Part shown: positions 10,829 through 19,849 of the stretch, piece by piece
Layout: the number at the start of each line of letters is the position of its first letter
How positions within the stretch are numbered: the first letter of the stretch is position 1
Source: Zygnema cylindricum
Lineage: Eukaryota > Streptophyta > Zygnematophyceae > Zygnematales > Zygnemataceae
Length of the DNA: 32,486 nucleotides
Reading direction: 5' to 3'
NCBI GenBank assembly: GCA_037447655.1
Contig: JBBHKE010003181.1
Span: 1-32,486 of the forward strand
Translations under genes and position numbers: made by a program
The notes under the pieces: model-generated
What the model was told of the DNA's origin: nothing
The model's database searches: none
What the model saw: the letters and a program-made list of their open reading frames with translations, nothing else

Positions 10829-11020
10829 GAAGGTCGGTCGATGTCAGACCGGAGCGTGAGAGGATACTTTCGGTTGAATTGAATCCAGCGTGGCAGGCGG
10901 TATATGAGCCTGTACCACGTGTAGGCTTGCGATCTACTGTTCCAAGTAGATATTTGTTGCTACCATATCACATGCTCGAAGTAGATATTTTCTTGTCATG
11001 TCACGTGTACTCACGCTACT

Positions 11021-11072
11021 CGTCCAAAGTGATGCAACTCTCCTCGCGAGGAGAGTTTCTGCACACTGGACG
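11021..11072. repeat. strong hairpin around a 22-bp perfect palindrome
   Basis: Positions 11036-11057 form a perfect palindrome with centre CTCCTCGCGAGGAG. Outside it CGTCCA (11021) pairs with TGGACG (11067-11072), with partial pairing between. It shares the CTCGCGAG core with the palindrome at 8302-8345. Confidence 0.8.
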
Positions 11073-11989
11073 ATTTGCGTGATTGCTTCGCCGATCTGAA
11101 AAAGTGAAAAATCTAACGGTCAATACTTACGCCTATAATGTTGGAGCATCCCGACAACATTTCAGTAAGCATGTTTCGTCTGGACAATTTTTTTTCTGTA
11201 CAAATCTGTACAAAAAAGTACGGAGTCCAGTAAACAACCCCATTTTTCACCTAATGGATCTCACCCTGGTGTGGCTTCCTGATAGGACTCCATGCATAAT
11301 GACGTTCATGGTGACGTGTCAAAGGTGACAATGACGTGAGTAGACCTATTTCCACGAAATTATGGAAGGCCGGTGACGCGGAAACCCTAACTGCTAGCTT
11401 GGCTGCAAAAATTAGCGTATGGTACACTTGGGTTTGGGGCCAATGGCCCATTGGGTCAGAAACCGCTGGTTTTCGGGTCAAATCCCGCTCTTTTCGAAAA
11501 ACTCCAAAGACCCGTAAAACTAACCGTTCAAATGCTCAATGATTGGCTGTAACTACGGTAAGATCAAATAATTGTTACACGTGTAGCTTATGGATTAAAA
11601 GGTATGATTTACTAACGCCTCTGTCTATAAGCCCGTAGCCAATAATAGGACGGACACGTTTACTTGCGCTAGTATTCTGATGTACCAGCTGACGAAAATT
11701 ATTAACTTCAAGAGGGTACTAGAATGCAAAAGTACGATACGTGCGTACGATATCACCGTACTTAACTGTGCCTGTAATGTTTTAAAATCCGAAATCTTTT
11801 CCATGAAGGTCAACGTGCGAAGATATGATACAGCAAAGATCTTCTCATGGCTTTCAGTGGATGTGCATCCACCCGAATGCACGTGGCCTATACCAATTCG
11901 TTTAAGCTTGTCGCATGCGACAATGGTTCGAATAACAAAATTATATTGGCCGTTTTCGTTGTTTGATAGGAAAAAGTGCACGCCGGTCC
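11073..11989. other. gene-free stretch
   Basis: Open frames here (for example 11625-11981 on - and 11680-11994 on +) overlap each other on opposite strands and match nothing I recognise. I call no gene. Confidence 0.5.
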
Positions 11990-12073
11990 GTTAACTTTTG
12001 CCGTTAACATTTGCCGTTAATATTTGCCGTTAACTTTTGACATTAACGGTTGCCGTTAACTTTTGCCGTTAAC
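11990..12073. repeat. 13-bp minisatellite, GTTAACTTTTGCC
   Basis: Six full units of 13 bp plus a partial unit, with small changes such as GTTAACATTTGCC, GTTAATATTTGCC and ATTAACGGTTGCC. Each unit holds the palindrome GTTAAC or a close variant. Confidence 0.9.
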
Positions 12074-12278
12074 GAAGGGCTCTCAGTGACATTTGCCCTT
12101 AGACACAATCGTGACGTTCGTTCTAAATCTCAATCAACGGTACGGATTTATAATGTACGGATATTACCAATCTAGAACCATATTATGATATCGGCATGGA
12201 CTTGAATTGACTCGTCGTCGGACATCGCCATATCGGTCATTGTTATCCATAATTCCATACCGCTGCTTTTCTAAACTG

Positions 12279-12305
12279 TACAGCGTGTATCACTATTATT
12301 GTTAA
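12279..12305 (+). repeat. solo left end of the small inverted-repeat family
   Basis: TACAGCGTGTATCACTATTA followed by TTGTTAA matches about 22 of 27 positions of the family left end. I found no matching right end within about 500 bp, so it is probably a broken copy. Confidence 0.45.
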
Positions 12306-12929
12306 TATTTTTTTTCATCACTTAAAAAAATATTTTCTCTGTACACACTCGTCCGATATTCAATTTAACACCACCAATTCGAAGCTGAGAAATTTACCTT
12401 TCCATCGCAACCGTCAGATTCTCAATCCAATAAAAGTATACGGAGAAAAGGTGTATTGTGGCAAGATTCTCTGTAATGTTGTTTTTCGTATAAAAACAAA
12501 ATAAGCGGTACGGCTTGGTACGGATAGTCGCGGATTTCTGTAAACTTTCCCACTTTTCATCTGATGGAACGTCACCCTTAATCGGCAAAATAAACGTCCA
12601 CATCATAGTTCAAAAGTAGGCGTTTTTATGGTAGGCCTTTAGTCGGCGCCTTTATCGTAAGTTGTGTTATGGGCTTTCCATGTGATCTTCTTAGATCACT
12701 ACTTTGATCAGCGACCGTCCGATCGTCCGAATCTGACGGAGTAAATAAATTTGTTTGGTCTGAATGTTTTAATTGGTCCAATTTTAGGTACGAATGTTTT
12801 AATTGGTCCGAATAGGTCCGAATACAATATGGGTCTTAAGTTCATATTGTATGTTTTGCATACAATAGGATAATTGTATGAGCCTACTTTCACCTACTTT
12901 TGAACTATGGTTGGGGCCCAATGGGTCGT
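12306..12929. other. gene-free stretch with short direct repeats
   Basis: Near 12762-12822, GAATGTTTTAATTGGTCC occurs twice, with AATAGGTCCGAAT nearby. No coding region is recognised. Confidence 0.5.
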
Positions 12930-13085
12930 AAAACGCTCTTTGGTTTATAAACGCTTAATTTAGGTGAAAAAAAGCTTGATTCTAGTAAAAAAAAAAAAAA
13001 ATGGTTGGAATAAATGTTTAATTTGGGTTTAAAAATGCTTAGTTTTGGTGAAAATGCGCTTGATTTAGGTGGAAAAACACTCTTT
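12930..13085. repeat. degenerate tandem repeat around 'AAACGCTTGATTTAGGTG'
   Basis: At least six loose units of roughly 20-25 bp, such as AAACGCTTAATTTAGGTG, AAAGCTTGATTCTAG, AAATGCTTAGTTTTGGTG and AATGCGCTTGATTTAGGTGG, with an A14 run between. The - strand open frame across it is an artefact of the repeat. Confidence 0.6.
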
Positions 13086-14409
13086 TTGCGCAATGTCACA
13101 ATTTGCATTACAAATTTACAACAAGGAAAAAAAAACAAGAAAAAAATGTGATTTTGCTTTTCTTCTAGCTGTTTTACACGTCTCTGATATTCTTCTTGGG
13201 TCGACCCTCAAAAGGGACGAATCAACTTCCTTTAGTTGACTGAAAAAAAAGTTTCCTAAAACTTTTAAGGGCAATTTTTATATTCTATGCCAATATTCCA
13301 TAAGCGAAAAATTGAGGTTGTTATTTGAACGTCATACGCTTTCATATCATTTCGTACTATTTTTTTATATATATAACATGTCAACTGGAGAGCATAGTTG
13401 TTCAAATCGTGCGATTTTTTCATTTTTTTTGATTTGGACGTATTTTTCGTGATTTCTAGAAAAATCGCAAAAAAACGTGATGTACTTTCTCTTCAGTAAA
13501 CTGAACAGAAATTTTGTGGTAATGTACAGAATTGTACCGAATATATAGGACTATTACAAAAAGAGAAGAAATTGTACAGAAAATGTACAAACTCCGGTAC
13601 ATGTAGAATTCATTTTTTACATGTACGGAATAGTACGGATTCAAAATCACTAACAATTTTTTCAAATCGACCTCTCCAATTTCTACATATTATTCGCGCG
13701 CTTGGAATCATGAGTAAAATACGAGTTGAACAACTATGTTGGACAGCTATGAAATTCTTTAAGCTTTCCGGCGTAAACATGGGTCGTCGATGTGTTTCTA
13801 CTTTTTGCATCTAGTATTGGTATTTCTGTATTTTCTAGGTCTATATTAGGATAGAAAAAGGCAAAGGCAGTCTGCCTCTAACTCCCTTCTCCAAGCCCCC
13901 ACACTTGTCATAGTCACTAAAGGCTAGAGAGGTAGCTAGAGTCATGGCTACCAAAGCACTCTAGAGAGACAAAGAGTAAGATAGGTAGATTTACCAAAAT
14001 GGTGTTTGACGGACCCAAGATTTGACCCTAGTACATACCATTCGTCAAATCACCCGCAGCCGTTAGCTTTATCCTGTAGCGTAAGACCAATGTTAAAGTA
14101 TATGGAGTACAATAATTATATAAATGTGAACCACGCGACATGTTCCATTTAATAGAATACGGGACGGACTATACATGGAAATGAACCAGACCACACTAAT
14201 TCCATACCGCACGAATTAACGTGATGACATTTTATCTCGACGGTCTGGATAAATATCCGATTTGAATCGCGACCATGGTGCGAGTCGAGATTCCGGAGTG
14301 GGCAACTTGGCGTTTTTGGGCCCCGCCACTCCGGATGACACGTGGGAAAATCCTAGAGGATTGCAAGATCTGTAGAACGCGAGATGAAAAGTCTGGATGT
14401 GACAAATGT
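13086..14409. other. gene-free stretch
   Basis: AT-rich, with GTACGG/TACGGA words. The open frames at 13572-13814 (+) and 13610-13810 (-) are mutual shadows. No protein family, RNA or repeat is supported. Confidence 0.5.
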
Positions 14410-14500
14410 CACATTACGGCGATGTCGTACATGGACCGTTCAAACAGTACTCCAACACTTGTACTTTGTTGTACGGTACAGTCATGTGATTGGTCTGTAC
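14410..14500 (+). repeat. fragment related to the LTR-like relic at 7700
   Basis: The order GATGTCGT.C.ATG.ACCGT ... AGTAC ... TTGTAC ... ACAGTC ... TGATTGGT is shared with 7710-7785. The similarity is patchy but colinear. It may be the U3 part of the LTR that follows, or a separate broken copy. Confidence 0.45.
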
Positions 14501-14699
14501 CTCAGTTAGTTCCGTATTGACGAGAATTTTAACGGTCAACACGGAACGACGACCGTTGAAATTCAACAGTCAACAAAGATTAATTCGGCGCGCCAAAATG
14601 ACATGTGGCATCATCCTATAAGATGCTAGATAAGAAGGGGACAGAACGCGGACGACTTATTCGCCACGTGGCAGACCGAGAGTGGTGCCGCATAATTCC

Positions 14700-15150
14700 G
14701 TACATAAAGTACAACCGCTACAGTATTTTGAATGTACATTATGTAGTGTAAGGTAATCTGATTGGTCCAGAGGGGCTATGAGAAGTTTTAGGACTTATAA
14801 CCTTTTTGGTAGGTAGCCCCCTCTCTTTGAGAGCACCCTTGTATAAAAGGCTCACTTTGAGCAACCATAACTATAAACTCAGTTGACCATTTTTAGTGAT
14901 TCTTTTTGCCTCGGACTCACAGGAGTCCAAGCTACATAGGGGTGTAGTCCGTGAGAGTTCTTGCTTGCCAGGGTGGCAACATTTCTAAGGGAAAGTCAAA
15001 AGGGGGAATACTGTCAAAAACACATGTTCAAGCTTTGCATTCTTTGGTGAGCACACATAAAAGTCTTCTTTCACATGGGTGAAGTTATATTGGGGTTCTC
15101 ACTGTTACGCTGTCAGTCATTTGGGTTTGTATCAACTTGGAGTCAACACT
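14700..15150 (+). repeat. LTR-like region of a third retrotransposon
   Basis: It matches 7700-8060 in several ordered blocks (CTGATTGGT, CAACCATAACT, AGTGATTCTTTTTGC, TTGCTTGCCAGGGTGG, GGGAAAGTCAA). It carries a TATA box and a GGACTCACAGGAGTCC hairpin, and lies directly upstream of a gag frame, the order expected of U3-R-U5 then leader. The outer boundaries and primer site are not clear; GTTTGTATCAACTTGG near 15125 resembles a tRNA-Met site only loosely. Confidence 0.6.
14842..14849 (+). promoter_or_regulatory. TATA box of the third LTR
   Basis: TATAAAAG lies about 345 bp upstream of the gag ATG and about 85 bp downstream of an inverted CCAAT word (ATTGG). This spacing suits a retrotransposon LTR promoter. 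Confidence 0.55.
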
Positions 15151-15191
15151 ATCAAGATAAGCTTCTTTAGATCTGTGATTTCTATGGGGAA

Positions 15192-16500
15192 ATGGAACCC
15201 ATAGAATTTCACGTTATGGGCCCACCATCAAGGGTGCCTATGTGTGATGGAACAAACTTCACTAATTGGGAGTTTACGATGTAGGGGTTGATTTTCCAAA
15301 AGCACTTGTGGGGAATTGTTTCGGGACAAGTGAGGTGTCCGCCACCCAGCTTTGGTGGAACTCATTTTGGAGATTCATCTGGGGCTTTCCAGAAAAACCG
15401 ACCGGAGATCAGATGCAACAGAAGGTGAAGGGGAAATCATTGCCTGCTCAGAGGGAAAGAGGGAGAAGGGAAAAGGAACACCTATGGTGAGGGGAGTTAG
15501 GCTCTCGGCTACAGCTTCACTTGTAGGGGTTATAACTGAACCAAAACCGGAAGAAAATGACAGAAAAATAAAGGAATACAAAAACACTATAGCAAAACAT
15601 CTCATGCTTAAAAACGTGTCTAAGTCCATAGCTATCACTCTTATAAACTTAACTAAGTCTTTTGAGATATGGGAAGCACTTATTCATATATATAAGAGTT
15701 AGACTATACAGAGGAAGCAGTTAGTAAAATAGGATATAGAGGCCTATGTTTTTAAAGGCAGTACCATAATAGAGTTTTACAATGATATTCTTGCGTTATA
15801 TGTTGAGCATGCTAGTGCAGGGTATGTAGATTCTGAGGAGAGAAAGATTAACACACTAATCATGAAACTCCTAAATGAGTACGAAAACATGATTAACCGT
15901 ATGCAGGAAATGGTTGGCTCCTCATGGACTTGAAGCATTTCCATGGGGATTATTATTGTGAGGGAAAGCACTTTGGAGCTTTGTAGGGGAAGTGACAGGG
16001 TGAATGCATTGACAACTGGTGGTGACTGGCGGAAGCGTGTTATTAGGAATGGTGATGACGGGCGAAAGCGTGATGAGAAATATGATGTTGACTGGCGGAA
16101 GCGTGATGAGAGGAAGAAAGACAAATGTAAACCCTATCGTAACTTTGGTGGAAAAAGAGGGAGAGGAAAAAAAAAGGGAGCTTCGAAAGGAGGGGTTTGC
16201 TTATTTTGTGGGGAACTGGGTCACTATATGGAGGAATGCCCTTGTTTTGAAGAACTTAGAAGTTGGAATGCGGATGAGGAGGAAGAAGAGGAAGAGGAGA
16301 AAGAGGATGAAGATATTTTGGAGCTTCTCCACATTGGTAGAATGGAGAAGAGAGAAAAGTACACAGAGATTCCACGAAAGCAACAGTGTGTTTTTAGAGG
16401 TGTAAGGGAAGTAAAGAGAGAGGAGATACCTGAGGGATATTTTTGTGAGGTAACTTGTAAGAAGACTTTACATCCCTGGTCTTCTTTACTGTTGCTTTAA
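15192..16500 (+). pseudogene. gag of a copia-like retrotransposon, degenerate
   Basis: The ATG at 15192 opens MEPIEFHVMGPPS...DGTNFTNWEF, like the start of copia gag, with a TAG soon after. LIFQKHLWGIVSG follows. A frameshift near 15350 leads into one long frame to 16500 with stops at 15700, 15730 and 15931. That frame shows a UBN2-like gag core (FEIWEALIHIY, RKQLVK, VDSEERKINTLIMKLLNEYE), a basic stretch with a repeated DWRKRDE-type motif, a CCHC knuckle (CLFCGELGHYMEEC, near 16199-16240), and a run of glutamates before the end. No protease or pol follows, so the copy is truncated after gag. Confidence 0.75.
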
Positions 16501-16677
16501 AATATGGGTGTTCCAATAGTTGAAACGACAAGCTATGTGTAAAGAAAGACTTTGCCCACTCTACATCCACTTGTTTTTTGTTATGCATATTGAACATATT
16601 ATTATTTTTGCCTGAACACCTTATACCTTGCTACTCTGAACACCCTGTGTCTTGCTAATATGGCTAGATCTAGGACA

Positions 16678-16959
16678 TTAAGCGAGTTCATCCAAATCGG
16701 ATACGACACGTTTATGAGAGCCATGAGAAAATAATGCGGTTTTTGATGCATTTAACTTCGCTTGCACCTCATCTGGACATAAAATGGAAGCTCTAATGCC
16801 CACACTTTTCACATTTCTAAGCAGATGGTTTCTATTCGTAGTGGCTTGACCATTGTATTCAAAATTATAGTATACACAGATGCATATTCTGTTATTAGCA
16901 AGCATCTCTATGTGTAGAGCCTTAACTTGCTCCCACTCAATTCCTCGTGGCCTAGGCAT
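16678..16959 (-). pseudogene. BED-zinc-finger-like fragment of a transposase-type protein
   Basis: The 93-residue frame starts MPRPRGIEWEQVKALH and contains ICVYYNFEYNGQATTNRNHL then CPDEVQAKL. This resembles the plant BED finger that starts many hAT transposases and domesticated relatives (C-x2-C, F-x-G-G-x-T-R-x-x-x-H-L, C-x-x-V-P-E-E-V). The second cysteine is a tyrosine here, so the finger is probably broken. No dimerisation domain or DDE core follows before the stop. It lies between the gag fragment and gene-free DNA. I am fairly sure of the resemblance, less so of the exact family. Confidence 0.5.
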
Positions 16960-18378
16960 GTATGCTTCTGTTTAGGTTCGTGGAAGCTTAAAGGGTTGCT
17001 TTAATGACAAGTTCAATGGCCGATTTTATGGCGTCTCGAATGGCGGCTTCCTTGTGAAGGAGGAGTGGGGGACAAATCAAAATTCGCTAGCGTAATTGAA
17101 CCAGTGTCTTTTAAAAAAAAAATATTCGTACAATTTTCCGTACAGTGTAAGCAGTACGAAATTTACGAAATATACGAAACCAGCGAATACTATAGTCATT
17201 TTGTTTCCTAAATTGCTAGATCTATTATTTATTGTTTAGCACCTTTAACGAACGTTTAATTGCGATGTGCTCTCCCATTGTCCGTTTTTTACACAGGATA
17301 GAATAAATTCGAAAATGAACTCGGACGGTAATCGAGGCATAAAACGTTGCGTGTCGTCGACGAGTGACATACTGTCCCCGAATACTCATCCTTACCTCGA
17401 AACCGCGACGCGTCGCCACGTTCGTAAAGAAAAGAATTTGCGCGGGAAAATAAATATCGCAACATTTGACGTCTTCTGTCCATCGTGTTGCGCTGGCATG
17501 TACGGACCTGTCTTTGGATTCTTGAAACACGGAAAGACCCGAAAACAGTTGTACAAACTCGATACTAAAAAAAAAAACTTTTCCGACACGATATAAAGTT
17601 ATAAACCTCTCATTGGCGCCAATTTTTTATAATTACCAGAGTCTCACATTGGTGCTCCACTCTGTCACTTGCCAGAAATTCGCTCACGACAGGGTGCAAC
17701 TGGAAATGTCGGTGGTGGATCAAATGTCGTAGCCGAAAATGCCAAATTCGAGCATTTATTCAACGGAAATGTTCCAAAAGTTTCTGGAGTTTTGATACGG
17801 TTCACACGGTCCAATGAAACGGAAGAACGGATATGCGCATTGTATTCCCTTCGTACGATTCGTACTTCCATTAAACGCGCTCACAAGTGCCGCGTTTTCT
17901 TGCGCTTTCTGACAGCTGGTACAGTCAACAATATCTGATTTCCGGTCAGATCTAGGTAGCATCCTGGCCGTCCGATCCCTTTTCGTTTATTTAATGTCGC
18001 GGATTTTCCTGAACGTACGATGGAAGTCAACGAGGTTGCCTTTTTGACCGGGATGACCAAGCCACTGAAGTACTTTTTTGTCGTGATCTAAAGTGGCAAA
18101 TAAGACAGGATCTGTTTGTACAATCACTCATCCCTAGCCGTCAGATTTAGATAAAAAATATACAAATAATTAAATATGAAGCTGTCACAGACCATCTCAA
18201 CCGTCGATCTTCAGCTGTTTGAACTCTCTTTTGCTGTCGTTTCTGGGGAAGGTGAGAACTGAAATGCAGACAACGCGGGAAAAACCGAACGGCAGTGGTT
18301 GAAAGTTTGAAAGGGCTACCACAAAGGCCAAAACAACGGTGCCTCGAAAAAAATCGACTATAATTTCTTTAGGAAATA
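16960..18378. other. gene-free stretch
   Basis: It contains TACGAAAT-type short repeats near 17140-17180 and many CGTAC words. Overlapping frames at 17267-17596 (+), 17225-17530 (-) and 17669-17938 (+) match no family I know and mirror each other, so I do not call them. Confidence 0.5.
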
Positions 18379-18434
18379 GTGCGGACACATCTCTTGATTC
18401 AGTGCGGACACCACTTGATTCGATGCGGACACGC
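18379..18434 (+). repeat. three short tandem units, GTGCGGACAC...CTTGATTC
   Basis: GTGCGGACAC at 18379 and 18402 and ATGCGGACAC at 18423, the first two followed by (T)CTTGATTC or CACTTGATTC. Spacing is 23 and 21 bp. Confidence 0.75.
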
Positions 18435-19081
18435 CGAATCTACTATATTGTCAGGAAGAGACAAAATATCTGCACGAATCACCGATGTTCTGACAGCTTA
18501 GACAGAGGCTACAGGTTCGTCCGAGGTTTTTTCTGGAGGATATTACATTTTTATAGGTTCTGCTTTAAAGGAAAAAGAAATTCTCAACCAATGAGAAGTG
18601 TTATGAGCTGATTTTCGTAAATACAATGGCGTTAAGCGGGTATTTTCTGTTTTTATTTTGTTTTTTTTCTGTTTTTTTTTTCGGGACTTTCCTGGACACG
18701 GTTAGGATTTTTTGGCTGGTTTCTCATCTAATCAAAATTATTCAACCAATCAGAAGCGCCTCCCACGAATGACACATACGCAAGTTGCAGAGCGTGTCCT
18801 CGCCAAATCTCGGGCGTCTCCGCAACATTTTCTTCATTTATTTTTCTTCGACGACTGAAAAGTTTGGCTGTGAAATTTGTCGTTTGTTAAATTTGTCGGT
18901 TTGACCGTCCACTTGCCTCTTTCCCGCAAGGGCACAAAAGTACACAAGTCATGATTGTATCGGATCGGAAAAATTGTTTCCGATATGTGCCGATGCAATT
19001 TTGGAACCGATAATGACAAAAAAAATCGATTCTATTTTTACGCGAAATGCCGATACCAGTTTGCCGATACGATGCGATACG
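18435..19081. other. gene-free stretch with CGATAC-rich end
   Basis: No gene recognised. From about 18955 the sequence is rich in CGGAT, CGATA and GATACG words, a style that resumes after the purine/pyrimidine block at 19870-20050. Confidence 0.45.
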
Positions 19082-19199
19082 GTGCATGGCGCTACGATAT
19101 CGCTACGATATCCGTTTGCGGAGGGAGGGCGGGAGGGAGGGTGCATGGCGCTACGATATCGCTACGATATCCATTTGCGGAGGGAGGGAGGGAGGGAGG
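19082..19199 (+). repeat. 59-bp tandem duplication
   Basis: GTGCATGGCGCTACGATATC begins at 19082 and again at 19141. Each copy continues GCTACGATATCC, TTTGCGG and a GGGAGG run. Two differences are visible (G/A after ATATCC, and a C inside the G-rich run). Confidence 0.9.
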
Positions 19200-19350
19200 G
19201 AGGGAGGGAGGGAGGGGTTTGGAAGTGGAGGGAGGGAGGGGTTTGGAAGTGGAGGGAGGGAGGGGTTTGGAAGTGGAGGGAGGGAGGGAGGGAGGGAGGG
19301 GTTTGGAAGTGGAGGGAGGGGGGGGTAGAGGGAGAAGAAGGGAACAGATG
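19119..19350 (+). repeat. (GGGA)n purine tract with a GTTTGGAAGTGGAGGG unit
   Basis: Long GGGA runs are punctuated by four copies of GTTTGGAAGTGGAGGG starting at 19217, 19241, 19265 and 19301 (spacing 24, 24, 36). The strand is almost pure purine apart from the TTT of each unit. Such DNA can form G-quadruplexes or triplexes. Confidence 0.9.
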
Positions 19351-19351
19351 G

Positions 19352-19770
19352 TTTCTCTTTCCCTCCATCCCTTTCCCCCTCCCTTCTCCCTCTCTCTCCC
19401 ACTCGCCCCCCTCACTCTCTTTTCCCCCTCTCTTCCGCTCTCCTCTGCCCCCCCCTCCCTTCCTCTCTCCCTTTCCCTCTCTCTCTCCCTCCTCCCTCCT
19501 CCCTCCTCCCTCCTTCCTCTCCCTCGGGTTTAGGGCTTTAATTTTACGTTTTCGAGTCACGGGTTTCCGGGTTTTCGATTTTTCTCGCATCAGTCCTCCC
19601 TCCTCCCTCCTCCCTCCTCCCTCCTCCCTCCTCCTCCTCCCTCCTCCCTCCTCCCTCCTCCCTCCTCCCTCCTCCCTTTCCCCCTCTCTTCCGCTCTCCT
19701 CTGCCCCCCCCTCCCTTCCTCTCTCCCTTTCCCTCTCTCTCTCCCTCCTCCCTCCTCCCTCCTCCCTCCT
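19352..19770 (+). repeat. C/T-rich tract (CCCT, CTCC repeats)
   Basis: Immediately after the purine tract the same strand becomes almost pure pyrimidine, including (CCT)n/(CTCC)n at 19484-19520 and 19594-19676. Long frames through this block (up to 271 aa) are Pro/Ser/Leu or Arg/Glu/Gly artefacts of the repeat. Confidence 0.85.
19421..19593 (+). repeat. 173-bp perfect direct repeat, copy 1
   Basis: It starts TTTCCCCCTCTCTTCCGCTC and ends TTTTTCTCGCATCAG. The second half is not simple sequence (GGGTTTAGGGC, TTTACGTTTTCGAGTCACGGG). By eye it is identical to 19677-19849. Confidence 0.9.
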
Positions 19771-19849
19771 TCCTCTCCCTCGGGTTTAGGGCTTTAATTT
19801 TACGTTTTCGAGTCACGGGTTTCCGGGTTTTCGATTTTTCTCGCATCAG
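19677..19849 (+). repeat. 173-bp perfect direct repeat, copy 2
   Basis: Identical to 19421-19593, offset 256 bp, with an 83-bp CTC-rich spacer between. Identity over unique sequence points to a recent duplication, or to an assembly artefact. Confidence 0.9.

Noticed and set aside
11455-11500. tRNA-like T-arm word CGGGTCAAATCCCG
   Set aside because: No A box, acceptor stem or cloverleaf could be built around it.
17267-17596. 109-aa open frame
   Set aside because: Overlaps three frames of similar size on the - strand and ends in a poly(A)-driven lysine run.
18974-19789. 271-aa open frame through the purine/pyrimidine block
   Set aside because: It translates GGGA and CTCC repeats into Gly/Arg/Glu and Ser/Pro/Leu runs; equally long frames exist in the other frames and on the other strand.
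19525-19795. Telomere-type repeat (TTTAGGG)
   Set aside because: Only a single GGGTTTAGGG per 173-bp copy; no array.
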